A stretch of DNA of 41,138 nucleotides from Sedimentisphaerales bacterium (GTDB lineage: Bacteria; Planctomycetota; Phycisphaerae; Sedimentisphaerales; Anaerobacaceae): contig JAFGDN010000002.1 of NCBI GenBank assembly GCA_016932095.1, positions 1 through 41,138 on the forward strand. The letters run 5' to 3'. Made by a program: the position numbers and the translations under genes. Below the pieces are notes generated by a model. It was not told the DNA's origin. It ran no database searches and worked only from the letters and a program-made list of their open reading frames with translations. Of the stretch, positions 9,201 to 17,312 are shown in pieces. The first letter of the stretch is position 1. Each line of letters opens with the position of its first letter.

Positions 9201-12004
9201 AGCATTGTATTAACTGGTATAGCACACTTGGTCGGATTGTTATAATCATCCGTCAGGAACATTCCGCCGAGGTCCACGGCAGCCGGTGAGGCATTATAGA
9301 TTTCAATCCACGGGGCATATTCACCCATTTCATCGGTGTTGGTTGAAGTGTTGACAGGCAGGACTTCGTTGATCCAAAGGTCGGGAACGAACGGAGAGGT
9401 TCCTGTCATACTATTAATGGCACCGGGAGTGCCGCCCGCTGAAGCGCTGGCCGCCCAGTTCATAGGATGGTTATTGCTCTGTGAGGCGTCTATAAGTTCC
9501 AGCGACTGCCTGCCGCCGTCTGGCGACACAGGCCAGGGGATATTGTCGTCGTATTGCACCTGGTCTATGACGTTACCCTGTCGGTCTGTAAGGATAAGAA
9601 CTTCTCCACCGTTGTCTAGAACGCCCTGGTATTGCGCAGCCACAAAATGGCCGCTGCCGTATGTTGTGCGGAATTGAACGTCATTTTTAACTGCGACCAA
9701 GAAGCTTTGAGGGAGCACTACCGTTCCAAAGGAAAAAATAAGCCCAACGCCGCTGAGCTGCCAGCCGGACATATCGACCGACTCAGTCGCCGAGGGATTG
9801 TAAAACTCGATAAATTCATCGTTATCGCCGCCCGGGGGATTATACATAATTTCGTTTATAACAATCGGGGGCTTCGATGATTGTGCCTCCGGGATTTCAC
9901 CTGTGACGCGATGAGTGACGAATAAGTGTGTGCGTCGAACAGCCAGGTAGTTATCTTTCAATATTTGTGCCGCCTGTGCAATCGTCTGATACTGCCCCCA
10001 GGAAAACCATTTCGATATATCCATCGCCGCCTCGGTATCCTGCAGGTTGACCAGCTCATCGATGCGTTTCTCGATTTTTAGCTCCTGATACGGCGTGCTC
10101 GAGGGCTGAAGCTGCTCGTCCATTACCGTGCGTAATCGGCGGAAATACATATTGCGGAAATCCGGTTCATTGAAAAGTATTTCTATCAAACGATTCCACA
10201 GGTAATCATACTTCTTGTGTTCCTGGTCTCCATACAGGGGGTGACTGGGTGAAACGTTTGCGCGTCCTGAAATTGTGTCAACGTTGGCCCATATTGCGTC
10301 ATTCAGAACGGCTCCCTGGAAATTACGGCCCCAGGTCAGGTCCTTGTCCCAGGGCAACATATACCAGTGCCGAGTGGCTGCGGTATCGCGATAGAGATAG
10401 TAGTTCTTGCCTACGCAGTCATTATCGTGAATGGTAACCATCGCTGCCAAGTAATTCATCATACGAGGCAGGTCAAGATTGTCGAAAATGAAGTTTTTCC
10501 TGTCTTGTCCGGTAAGGTTGTTGATGCCGTTCAGGAATTCGTGAAGGTTGTTGAAGTCGCCGTCATCAGGTCTGTGCTTTTCATACCAGCCCGGAAGCTC
10601 CGCAAGGGGAAAATAACGGCAGTCAGATGCGTCGCCGGGCGTTGCCTCATAAAGAGCCCCTGTTTCCACATCCAGGCCATTGCGTTTCAGATAGTCGTCA
10701 TCGGGATGTTCAAAAAACTGGTACAGCCCGAAAAACTGCCCGTTTTGATAAAGTCGAACAGGAAAAAACTGACTTGTAGGATGACCGACATCACCAAACA
10801 GATGATATGCAAGGTTTTCACGCATATAACTTTTATCAGCATAGGAGGCCTGCATATTGAACTGGTCAAGCGGCGTCTCAATCAATCCCGGGGCGAAGAA
10901 ATCATGATTCCTGGGGAAGTAAAATTTCCAGTTCTTTTTTGAAAAATTGCGGCTGGTTCCCCCGCGAACACGTATCTGCACGTTGTCGTAGAGAGTTCCA
11001 TTGTAATACAATAGCGCCGGCTCACATATATCAGTGAGTGCGTTATTTACCGCATTATCGTAGTCAGCGGGGTCTATCAGCCAGTGGAAGATGGGCAGCC
11101 CTGTTATCACCGAGACGTCATCCTCGATGAAAGTGCCTGTATAATTGACGGTATCGTCATCTCGCGGGAATCCCATTAATCCGGTCGTGCCTGCAGCATC
11201 GATACGATAACGAATCAGCGTGTTAAGGGGCTGTGCCGATATCGCCGCGGCATATACACAATCACCAGCATCGCCATCACCGCTTAAGCCGTCGTCATAC
11301 ATAGCGATTACCACAGGCGTGCCGAAGTTTATGATGTACTCCAGATTTACTGTCGTTGCATCCTGCACATAAGCCGTCACGATAATTTGTGCCCCCGGCT
11401 GAATCGTGCCGTGCTGAACGTTGGTAATCCATGGAGGCAGACCCGCTGCATTCACGCTGTTAACAGCACCGGCAGTATGTCCTACGGGGGCAATCGATGC
11501 CCGCCAGTTGCGCGGGGTATTACCATCCTGTGTCAGGTCAATCCGCTCCAGAGAAGGCCCCATCTCGTCAGTGGTCACTGGCCAGGGCGGGTAAGTGTCG
11601 TAAACCACTTCATCAATGACGATACCGTTGGCATCAAGAATCCTCAATAGCTCACCTGAATTGCTCAACTTACCGGCATAGACATAGTTCGGCTGAAAGC
11701 CATAAGCGGCCTGGAAATGGTTCGCATCTTTTGCTAAGACCAGATACGCACTGGGTGCGATAGATGCCCCGGCGCCAAATTGAAAACTAATGCCGTCAAT
11801 AACCCAGTTTTGCAGATTTACGTCAGAAGTTCCTGTATTACAGAGCTCAAGAAACTCATATTCCTCGTCGAGAAGCTGCGGCGGATGATACATAATTTCA
11901 GAAATGACGATATTTGCGGAAGCCGATACAGCCGGTATTGCTAGGGCTAACAATAAAAGCAGGCCCGCTGCCGTTTCTCTCCTCGTCAATAATGCTTTCG
12001 TCAT
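6251..12004 (-). CDS. giant secreted LTD/CotH-kinase/PASTA multidomain protein
   Basis: At 1917 residues this is the largest gene of the window. A signal peptide (1-30) is followed by lamin-tail domain 1 (31-150, starting NIVISEIMYHPP). A CotH-type kinase-like domain (about 300-660) has HDNDCVGKNYYLYRD near 530 and MLPWDKDLTWG near 550. Further lamin-tail-like modules begin near 712, 873 and 1020. An Fn3-like segment (1231-1325), a beta-rich domain (1331-1530) and two duplicated FN3-like modules (near 1551 and 1641, each with GATxVSITQD) come next. A PASTA domain starts at 1727 (VPDVVGLTQAAA), then a carboxypeptidase-regulatory-like domain (1789-1860) and a dockerin-like pair of EF-hand loops (1868-1917). 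It is probably a cell-surface or matrix protein. CotH proteins can phosphorylate extracellular proteins, but activity here is inference. AGGT precedes the ATG. Confidence 0.88.
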   Translation of the reverse strand: MTKALLTRRETAAGLLLLLALAIPAVSASANIVISEIMYHPPQLLDEEYEFLELCNTGTSDVNLQNWVIDGISFQFGAGASIAPSAYLVLAKDANHFQAAYGFQPNYVYAGKLSNSGELLRILDANGIVIDEVVYDTYPPWPVTTDEMGPSLERIDLTQDGNTPRNWRASIAPVGHTAGAVNSVNAAGLPPWITNVQHGTIQPGAQIIVTAYVQDATTVNLEYIINFGTPVVIAMYDDGLSGDGDAGDCVYAAAISAQPLNTLIRYRIDAAGTTGLMGFPRDDDTVNYTGTFIEDDVSVITGLPIFHWLIDPADYDNAVNNALTDICEPALLYYNGTLYDNVQIRVRGGTSRNFSKKNWKFYFPRNHDFFAPGLIETPLDQFNMQASYADKSYMRENLAYHLFGDVGHPTSQFFPVRLYQNGQFFGLYQFFEHPDDDYLKRNGLDVETGALYEATPGDASDCRYFPLAELPGWYEKHRPDDGDFNNLHEFLNGINNLTGQDRKNFIFDNLDLPRMMNYLAAMVTIHDNDCVGKNYYLYRDTAATRHWYMLPWDKDLTWGRNFQGAVLNDAIWANVDTISGRANVSPSHPLYGDQEHKKYDYLWNRLIEILFNEPDFRNMYFRRLRTVMDEQLQPSSTPYQELKIEKRIDELVNLQDTEAAMDISKWFSWGQYQTIAQAAQILKDNYLAVRRTHLFVTHRVTGEIPEAQSSKPPIVINEIMYNPPGGDNDEFIEFYNPSATESVDMSGWQLSGVGLIFSFGTVVLPQSFLVAVKNDVQFRTTYGSGHFVAAQYQGVLDNGGEVLILTDRQGNVIDQVQYDDNIPWPVSPDGGRQSLELIDASQSNNHPMNWAASASAGGTPGAINSMTGTSPFVPDLWINEVLPVNTSTNTDEMGEYAPWIEIYNASPAAVDLGGMFLTDDYNNPTKCAIPVNTMLDEGRWMIFWADAELAEGPLHTNFSLNAAGGVVCLYSDNGGAIDYLNYGALQADVSYGKFPDGFGTLRELALPTPAGQNYIIPVPLILNEYSGVADNKFLKDNASDTYWGRIMGNGGDWFELVVTQDHLDIRGWQLVVSNDTGGAGQTVKTLTVTNNNLWSDLRSGTIITVSENLPDDINNYDPESGKWWINVQAKNGASGIYITALSFDVSQTNSQITIRDSNGTTIFGPAGEGIKPVSGIGNDEVFHLEEDPAVSITERANYDDGSSSTFGSPNIYAGGSKVQDFSTLRNIPDTTAPMPDPMTWKFVPNATESASITMIASAACDPAGVEYYFNNITDPSHDSGWQSNAYYKDKGLQTNTVYNYQVKARDKSSAQNETGWSLTASAITPLLLSPPVCGAVTKNTSSSARTSATFNHTVAAGNDRLLVISVMFEGNDAVSSVSYAGNTLTRAIVTASGTSSGCGVDIWYLVAPPVGTASVVVNFGTSVNPSGITAVNLTGVNQDSPIGAISAANAASGTNVTLNITTRDVNSLVLGAATGHGADTNPYTPGSGITEMWDAETGTSTYYDAGLWGGRRIAATPGVYTFNATAAVSDDWAIAAIEIKAASAVTPPGQAASPSPSNGATGVSITQDIVWTPGPGAMSHDVYFGTVSPGTFRGSQTGTTYDTGTMNPGVVYSWRIDEKNGSGTTTGTVWSFTTLPVPNPAANPNPSIGATDVSITQDLSWTAGANATSHDVYFGTANPPPLQGNQGETTFDTGTMSYNKTYYWRIDERNDSGVTTGTLWNFTTLAMVPDVVGLTQAAATTAINDAGLVVGIVSNEYSNSVPAGNVIVQAPVGGTTIPCGSAVDLVVSLGPEQFTISGTITCDGLGVADVNMVGLGIFTDNDGFYTVAVNSGFSAEVSPLKTGYVFEPNSRSYTDITGDQTNQDYAAFRLEDLDRSGYIDIIDLAIFCEDWLIAGEGDFDNNGIIDFYDFAVFGPAW

Positions 12005-12354
12005 TGTTACCTGCTTATAATTTCAGATATATAAATTACCCTGTTCTCTCCGGCCGTCGATAATGTGAGATTTCAGCGATTACCTCCTTGTGTGAAGGGT
12101 GCGTGGCTGAGAGCAAAACGTGTGTTACGTCTCACTTCTGTTGTATTACCCGCCTATTCCCGCTAATCGTCCGTGCCGCAAAAAATGCCTGTTTCCTGCA
12201 TAGGGCATATTGTAAATGTAAAAGCTGAAAAGTCAAGATATATTTGAAATATTTGGGATAGCTAATACGGCGCTCCCCGTTAAGAAACCATTAAAAGCCG
12301 GGCAACATTCTTAACGGGGAGCAGTAAACCTCCACAGGCCTAAATGTGGTTCAA
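12005..12354. other. intergenic region upstream of the giant LTD/CotH gene
   Basis: No gene was seen. It contains a long perfect inverted repeat at 12272-12322. A minus-strand AAGGAGGTAA (complement of about 12080-12089) resembles a strong ribosome-binding site but no start codon follows at a suitable distance. A tandem TGTAAATGTAAA lies at 12211-12222. No clear promoter for the giant gene was identified. Confidence 0.5.
12272..12322. repeat. 15-bp perfect inverted repeat with 21-base loop
   Basis: GCTCCCCGTTAAGAA (12272-12286) pairs exactly with TTCTTAACGGGGAGC (12308-12322). It lies 33 bases after the VWA gene (minus strand) but is not followed by a T run on that strand. It is therefore more likely a palindromic element, a protein-binding site or an mRNA 3'-end stabiliser than a standard terminator. 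Confidence 0.75.
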
Positions 12355-13518
12355 TCAATACACGGGGCCCTCCACGTATTTGATATCCCTTTTCCCGGCT
12401 TGTGTCTTTATGCATTCGTAAACCTGGCGGTCGAGAGAGTCCTTTTCCTTAAGATTCTTTTGGTTAATCTCTTTCTGGATGTATTCCTGTCTCTGGGCAC
12501 TGAGTTTTTGGATTTTCTGCTGAAGGTCGTCTCGTTTTTTAGCCATATCGGCTACGTATGTTTCCCGGTCTTTTTCGGACATCGCGCGTAATTTCTCATC
12601 CATCTGTTCGGCCTTCAATTCCGAAAGAGCTACTTTACCTTTCGCTATGTCGCTTACCAGTTCCTGGCCGCCGGTGAAATTATCTGTTCCGGCTTCTTTG
12701 GCGTTGAATGACGCGCGGCTGGCGACTGCGCTTGCAGGAGCCATTTCGTAAAACTCTTCGCTTTTCTGTACCCGGTCTGTCTGTACGGAACGCTCCCGTT
12801 CAGTTCCATAATATAGACGTGTTCCATCCATCTCTTTCGACAGGGCCGCGATTTCACCGTCAAAGGGTGTTGACGCTGCGATGGCGCTGCCTGACTGCTC
12901 TACGCGGAAGAATTCGCCTTCTGCATTTTTTGCGATTTGACGCCAGAACGGCTCGGTATCGGGGCATTTGCCGCATTGAACGGTGTTAATGACAATACCG
13001 TTTTTGCAGGCCAGCCGGCAGCTTTCCGCGTGCTTGATGTCATCGTTGTAGTCCATATGCGGCGGGTAGTCGCCGACGAGGAATATTACCTTGTAAGTTT
13101 TTGTGTCGCTGCTCCACTTCATTTTCGTAACCGCCTCATGAAGGGCCTGATTGACGCTTTCAGGGCCGTCGCCGCCGCCATTGGCCGAAAAACCCATAAG
13201 GAACGCGTAAACAGCGTCAAGGTCGTTGGTCAGCTCAAAACATTTGGTCACATAGTCATCTCCGCGGTCGCGATAACCAACCAGACCCATTTTAATTTCA
13301 GGCGCCGGCTGTGTCATCGCAAGTGTATTGGCAATCGACCATATTTTCTCTTTTGCGGCGGCGATCAAACCCGACATACTGCCCGTCGTATCGAGGACAA
13401 AAACGACCTCGATTTTGGGCTGCGTTGTCGTTTTGACTGCTTTTTCGGCTTCAGTCGCACCGACAACCGACGTCAGCACGACAATAACCATTAGCATACT
13501 CACGAGAAAACGTTTCAT
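12355..13518 (-). CDS. secreted VWA-domain protein
   Basis: This 387-residue protein starts with a signal peptide (MKRFLVSMLMVIVVLTSVVG). The von Willebrand A domain (about 32-225) has a metal-site motif DTTGS, where the classical form is DxSxS. The characteristic stretch FSANGGGDGPESVNQAL and a second aspartate strand (FLVGDYPPHMDY) follow. The last third (about 290-375) is strongly charged and probably coiled-coil. It starts 41 bases after the upstream VIT-VWA gene with GAGGTG before the ATG, so the two are likely co-transcribed. Metal-dependent protein binding in the periplasm or at the surface is the expected role; the ligand is unknown. Confidence 0.87.
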   Translation of the reverse strand: MKRFLVSMLMVIVVLTSVVGATEAEKAVKTTTQPKIEVVFVLDTTGSMSGLIAAAKEKIWSIANTLAMTQPAPEIKMGLVGYRDRGDDYVTKCFELTNDLDAVYAFLMGFSANGGGDGPESVNQALHEAVTKMKWSSDTKTYKVIFLVGDYPPHMDYNDDIKHAESCRLACKNGIVINTVQCGKCPDTEPFWRQIAKNAEGEFFRVEQSGSAIAASTPFDGEIAALSKEMDGTRLYYGTERERSVQTDRVQKSEEFYEMAPASAVASRASFNAKEAGTDNFTGGQELVSDIAKGKVALSELKAEQMDEKLRAMSEKDRETYVADMAKKRDDLQQKIQKLSAQRQEYIQKEINQKNLKEKDSLDRQVYECIKTQAGKRDIKYVEGPVY

Positions 13519-13559
13519 TTTTACACCTCACTTTCTTTTATTTGGCTTTCGTAATTTGG

Positions 13560-15821
13560 TTATCTCGGCCCAGGTCCTTTGACGAGGACGGGTTCTCCAT
13601 CGACCATCAGCAGAATATCTCCCTGACGCGCGACACTGCCCTGCTGACTGGCTTTGGCGAGCTTTGCCACAAGCTCGAAATATTCCGGCGTCGCAAATTC
13701 AATCACACGCGAGGGTTTAATGTCCGATTCCCTGCTTACAAGCCGGCTATCGACCCAGCGATTACCCTTGCGATAATACGCCTGGCTATTAATTTGCTGG
13801 ACGTTGGTTACTAAAACCTCTTCCATGTGGTCATTCAAATAAGTGTTATGTATATTCAGCGTTTGCTGTGCCTTCTGAGCCATCACATTTTTACTTTGAC
13901 TAACGCCGGCGCTGCCGCTGCGAATTTCCAACGCCCTGTCCAAGCTCCTGCCCGCTTCTCTAAGCACTTCATCGCGGTCGGCAAGGTTAGTTCCATCAGT
14001 TGCCAGAAACGCCGTGTATTCGGTCAGTATTCCATACTCCATCGACAGCTTAACAATCTCATCGACCAGCTCTTTAATTTTTGGGTCAGTGGTTGACGTT
14101 CCCGGCTCGGCTCCCATTTGCCGGACGGCGTCGATAAGCTGGGCAATCTTTCTGCTTGCCCAAAGTCGCGGCACAAAGCCGTTTTTGACGGTCGCCTTGT
14201 CGAATTCAAACGTAAATTGGAACGCCCGTTTTCGGCCCAAGTAATTGCCGTTGAGTTTGAAGGTAATCGGGTCGGTTCCCACATATTGTCCCAGCAGTAT
14301 GACCTGGTCTCCTTCGAAAAGGTCGGGCATCCTGTCGGGCAAGATGTCGCGTGTTCGGCCGACAGCGGGCTTGCCGTTATTGCCGAGAACCTCCAGCTCC
14401 ACGTCTGCGAGAACCGGGCCTTTCAATCCCTGAAATACCTTGCCGATTTTGACCTCGACGTCTTCTTTGGGCAGCACAAATTCCGACTTACCCTTCGATT
14501 CCGAGGCAATTTTGTCCAAAAGCGGGGCATTCAAATCGACGCCTACGCCAAATGTAAAGACCCGCCGCTTATAGGGGTTTGACTTTATAACAAGCTCGCG
14601 AATAGCGACCTCGGATGTCTGGCCCACCGTTGGTAATCCGTCGGTTAAAAACAGGACTATGGGCAGCATATCTTCCGTTGGTTTTTGTTCGAGAGCGGCT
14701 TTGAGGGCGTCGTAGATATTCGTCCCGCCAGAGGCGGTGATTCCCTCGATATACGCCTTTGCGGCCTTTGCGGTTTCGTCAGTTTTGATGACCGCGTTCG
14801 GCGAAAACCGCTGGACGGTATTACTGTAAACGATAATGTTAAACGCCTCGCCTTTTTCGAGGCCGGCGATAACCTGAAGCGCCGCCTCTTTGACCTGCTC
14901 GATTTTTTCATTGCGCATACTTCCCGACTGGTCAATCACAAGCGTAATTTCTCTCTTGATTTTCTGGTCGGCTGATTTTGGGGGTTCCGCGGGGAGGCCG
15001 GCGATTAGAAGAAAATATCCTCCGCCGACCTTGTCATCGGGGTAAGCCAGCATCGATGCCGTTACGCCGTTATGCTCGTGAAGATATGAAAGTCGAAAAG
15101 GCCCCGGCTCCCTTCTGGCTTTTTCGGCAAGCTTTACTTTTAAGTTCTTTTCATCACTACGCACAATCTCAACCTTGTGGCTGGGTGAATAGACGGTCGA
15201 TATCGCTCGTTTTGCCCTGATGTTGACGGTTATTTCCCAGGGCACGTCGTAATCGAGCGATTCGGTCCTCGGCAGGACATAATCGACGCGGTCGCCGTCG
15301 GTTTCGAGCAGGTGCTCGTATGTGATGCGGACTTTCTGCTTGCCCCTCGGCTCAACGGGAAAAACGCTGGAGCGTATCAGCCGATAGCCGATAAATTCGA
15401 CGAGGGCCGGGTCACGAATTTTCGCGACAAGCTGCTCGTAGATTCTTCTGGCCTCATCTTTTGCCAGAATCTTTGCCGTAATTTCACCGCCGGGGCCGTC
15501 GTAGGCGAAGCCGCGAATCACAACGTCATCAGGCACGGGCAGCAGCAATTCCGCCTCCTGCCGACGGTTTGTCCTGTTCTCGAGTCGAATCTCGATTGTC
15601 GTCGTTGCGGTGCTTTCGAGGATGTCTATTAAGACCTTCACATCCGTTATCGCGATTGCCTCTCCCGTCTCTGGCTGGAAAAAAGCAATTCTCCTGCTCT
15701 GCGGGACAATCACGTTTAAGGCGATGGGCCTTTCGCCTATGTGGGTTATTTCTCCCAATACGGTGCCTGCAAAAACCAGCATAAACAATATGCCGAGCCC
15801 TGCGTTTCTAATCTTGGCCAT
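13560..15821 (-). CDS. VIT and VWA domain protein (inter-alpha-trypsin-inhibitor heavy-chain-like)
   Basis: At 753 residues it has a signal peptide (1-23). A VIT domain (about 30-165) contains the typical stretches NRTNRRQEAELLLPVPD and AKDEARRIYEQLV. A VWA domain (about 285-465) has a complete metal-site motif DQSGSM and a later strand VLFLTDGLPTVG. The C-terminal region of about 280 residues includes the conserved helix RLWASRKIAQLIDAVRQ usual in this family. AGGAG lies before the ATG. The promoter in front carries the 11-bp direct repeat shared with the response-regulator gene. Bacterial VIT-VWA proteins are common in Planctomycetes, and most are of unknown function. Confidence 0.9.
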   Translation of the reverse strand: MAKIRNAGLGILFMLVFAGTVLGEITHIGERPIALNVIVPQSRRIAFFQPETGEAIAITDVKVLIDILESTATTTIEIRLENRTNRRQEAELLLPVPDDVVIRGFAYDGPGGEITAKILAKDEARRIYEQLVAKIRDPALVEFIGYRLIRSSVFPVEPRGKQKVRITYEHLLETDGDRVDYVLPRTESLDYDVPWEITVNIRAKRAISTVYSPSHKVEIVRSDEKNLKVKLAEKARREPGPFRLSYLHEHNGVTASMLAYPDDKVGGGYFLLIAGLPAEPPKSADQKIKREITLVIDQSGSMRNEKIEQVKEAALQVIAGLEKGEAFNIIVYSNTVQRFSPNAVIKTDETAKAAKAYIEGITASGGTNIYDALKAALEQKPTEDMLPIVLFLTDGLPTVGQTSEVAIRELVIKSNPYKRRVFTFGVGVDLNAPLLDKIASESKGKSEFVLPKEDVEVKIGKVFQGLKGPVLADVELEVLGNNGKPAVGRTRDILPDRMPDLFEGDQVILLGQYVGTDPITFKLNGNYLGRKRAFQFTFEFDKATVKNGFVPRLWASRKIAQLIDAVRQMGAEPGTSTTDPKIKELVDEIVKLSMEYGILTEYTAFLATDGTNLADRDEVLREAGRSLDRALEIRSGSAGVSQSKNVMAQKAQQTLNIHNTYLNDHMEEVLVTNVQQINSQAYYRKGNRWVDSRLVSRESDIKPSRVIEFATPEYFELVAKLAKASQQGSVARQGDILLMVDGEPVLVKGPGPR

Positions 15822-15872
15822 TTTCCTGTCTCCTAAAAATCGGGTTAACTTTCGGGTTCATCCGCTACCTAT

Positions 15873-15923
15873 AGTATAGTGCATATACTCTGTCCGGTTT
15901 TGTAAATAGTTTGTAAAAAGCGG
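15873..15923 (-). promoter_or_regulatory. promoter and response-regulator-type operator of the VIT-VWA gene
   Basis: Minus strand: two direct repeats TTTACA, written on the plus strand as TGTAAA at 15901-15906 and 15912-15917 with an 11-bp period. They are followed after 22 bases by -10 TATACT (15878-15873). No recognisable -35 is present, as expected for an activator-dependent promoter. The geometry is the same as in front of the response-regulator gene. It resembles the TTAACA-type repeats bound by PhoP of Bacillus and, in spacing, Pho boxes. Confidence 0.7.
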
Positions 15924-15954
15924 CAAGGCAAAAAAGATGATTATACAGAAGTGA

Positions 15955-17277
15955 TTACAACCCGAGTTTGGCAAGCGGGCAAAGCACTATGCCCCGGTTT
16001 GTGGCTATAACCAGCTTGTTCCGCAAAATCCACGGCGGAGCAAGCAAGTCGTTTTCGGTTTTAAGGAATTGTAAAAGTTGTGTAAAACGTCCGAGGTCCG
16101 CGCTTTTGAGCTTGTCTCCGGTATCGCAGTCAAAAAAAGTCACGGTGTTCATCGAATCCACTACCATCACGTAACCGCCATAAAGCCCCAAAGCCGACCG
16201 GTAAGGCCTGTATCCGTAATGGGGATTATCCATTGCGGCCCTGTCAAGATTTGACCGCCAAAGGATTTTTCCCTTGAGCCCGTCAAAACAGACCACCTCA
16301 TCTCTCCCGCCTCTTCTATTATCAACACCTTCTCCAAAAACAACAAATACTTTGCATGTTTGCTTATCCACGAGCGGACAATGAAATACAGAGCCGGCCT
16401 GTTTGTGTTCCCAGAGCCGCCTGCCGTTCACGGGATTGCGGCAGATAACCCATCCTTCTGCTTTTTGAGGGCACAGAAACAGGTCGGTCTCCACGCAAAA
16501 AACGGCGTCATCGGCAAAATCAACGCCATATCCGTAAGCATCGATAACGTCCGACCATAAAATTTTACCCGAATCCAGCTCAACGGCGGTAGTGGTTTGC
16601 CCCCCGTAGCTGCCCATTCGCGTTTGCACTATCAGCACTTTCCCGTAAACTACAGGTCCCCTGTCAACGTAACCCGTCAGGTCGCGCCTCCAGACGTATT
16701 TTCCCTCCGGGCCAAGACGGACCAGCGTTCTTCCCCGATGATTTTCCACGAAGATTAAATCGTTATCGAACAAAATCATTCCTCGCGTATAATCAGCCGA
16801 GACATTAATACGACTTTTTAATGACAATGTCCTTCTGTCGAACATTATCAGCTCCCTGCGTGTCCCAATAACAACGGTATCTTTGCCCGGCAACGGTTCA
16901 ATAAACGCCGCAAACGTTGATTCCTTGACATCATCCGGCACAAAGGACTCGCGGAACGTCCAGAAATCAGTGTCGAGCAGAGTAAAGCCCTCGCCGGTTA
17001 TGGCGACGAAGTTAATTGAGTTAGCATCACGCCGAAGAGCAAAGAAGCCGTCATTATAGTTGCGAACCACTTTCCAAAAAACGACATCTTCAGAGGCGTC
17101 AACCTCATCTGGCCTGATATCCCTTGGAGCGACAGGCGTCCCAATCGAATCCCAGGGCACAAGAAAAGGCCCGCTCAAACGAGGTTTTTTGACCACGTGG
17201 ATTCTATCGCAGGCATAACTGCTGTTTGTCAGAATTATTGTAAAAATTAACCAGAAATGGATTAACGCTCGAACCAT
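15955..17277 (-). CDS. secreted PQQ-type beta-propeller protein
   Basis: From the chosen start this is a 440-residue protein with a signal peptide (MVRALIHFWLIFTIILTNSS, cleaved near SYA). Several PQQ-like propeller blades follow, recognisable from repeated phrases such as ALxSGKILW, NPVNGRRLWEH and GLKGKILWRS. Such proteins bind partners or serve as scaffolds; the residues needed for PQQ cofactor binding were not verified. A longer frame opens at 17334, but its first 19 codons run through a palindromic repeat and lack a signal sequence. The ATG at 17277, 35 bases after the kinase stop codon, is therefore preferred. It is probably co-transcribed with the regulator and kinase genes upstream. 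A similar sensor-side role is only a guess. Confidence 0.78.
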   Translation of the reverse strand: MVRALIHFWLIFTIILTNSSYACDRIHVVKKPRLSGPFLVPWDSIGTPVAPRDIRPDEVDASEDVVFWKVVRNYNDGFFALRRDANSINFVAITGEGFTLLDTDFWTFRESFVPDDVKESTFAAFIEPLPGKDTVVIGTRRELIMFDRRTLSLKSRINVSADYTRGMILFDNDLIFVENHRGRTLVRLGPEGKYVWRRDLTGYVDRGPVVYGKVLIVQTRMGSYGGQTTTAVELDSGKILWSDVIDAYGYGVDFADDAVFCVETDLFLCPQKAEGWVICRNPVNGRRLWEHKQAGSVFHCPLVDKQTCKVFVVFGEGVDNRRGGRDEVVCFDGLKGKILWRSNLDRAAMDNPHYGYRPYRSALGLYGGYVMVVDSMNTVTFFDCDTGDKLKSADLGRFTQLLQFLKTENDLLAPPWILRNKLVIATNRGIVLCPLAKLGL

Positions 17278-17312
17278 AGCAATCCTGAATCGAAAAAAAG
17301 AGATTTTAATAC

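Noticed and set aside
10367-10942. Long plus-strand open frame inside the giant minus-strand gene
   Set aside because: It is a shadow of the high-quality minus-strand coding sequence, which carries recognisable CotH motifs there. The plus-strand protein has no recognisable features.
12080-12089. Orphan AAGGAGGTAA on the minus strand upstream of the giant gene
   Set aside because: No start codon or open frame follows at a usable distance. It is probably a chance or decayed ribosome-binding site.
12211-12222. Tandem TGTAAATGTAAA upstream of the giant LTD/CotH gene
   Set aside because: The period is 6 bases, not 11, and no -10 box is at the expected distance, so it is not counted as an operator of the two-component system.
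16070-16086. A third TGTAAA pair with 11-bp period (TGTAAAAGTTGTGTAAA)
   Set aside because: It lies inside the PQQ-protein coding region, encodes ordinary residues, and has no -10 box 22 bases downstream on the minus strand. It shows that the bare motif can occur by chance; only the two promoter copies have the full geometry.
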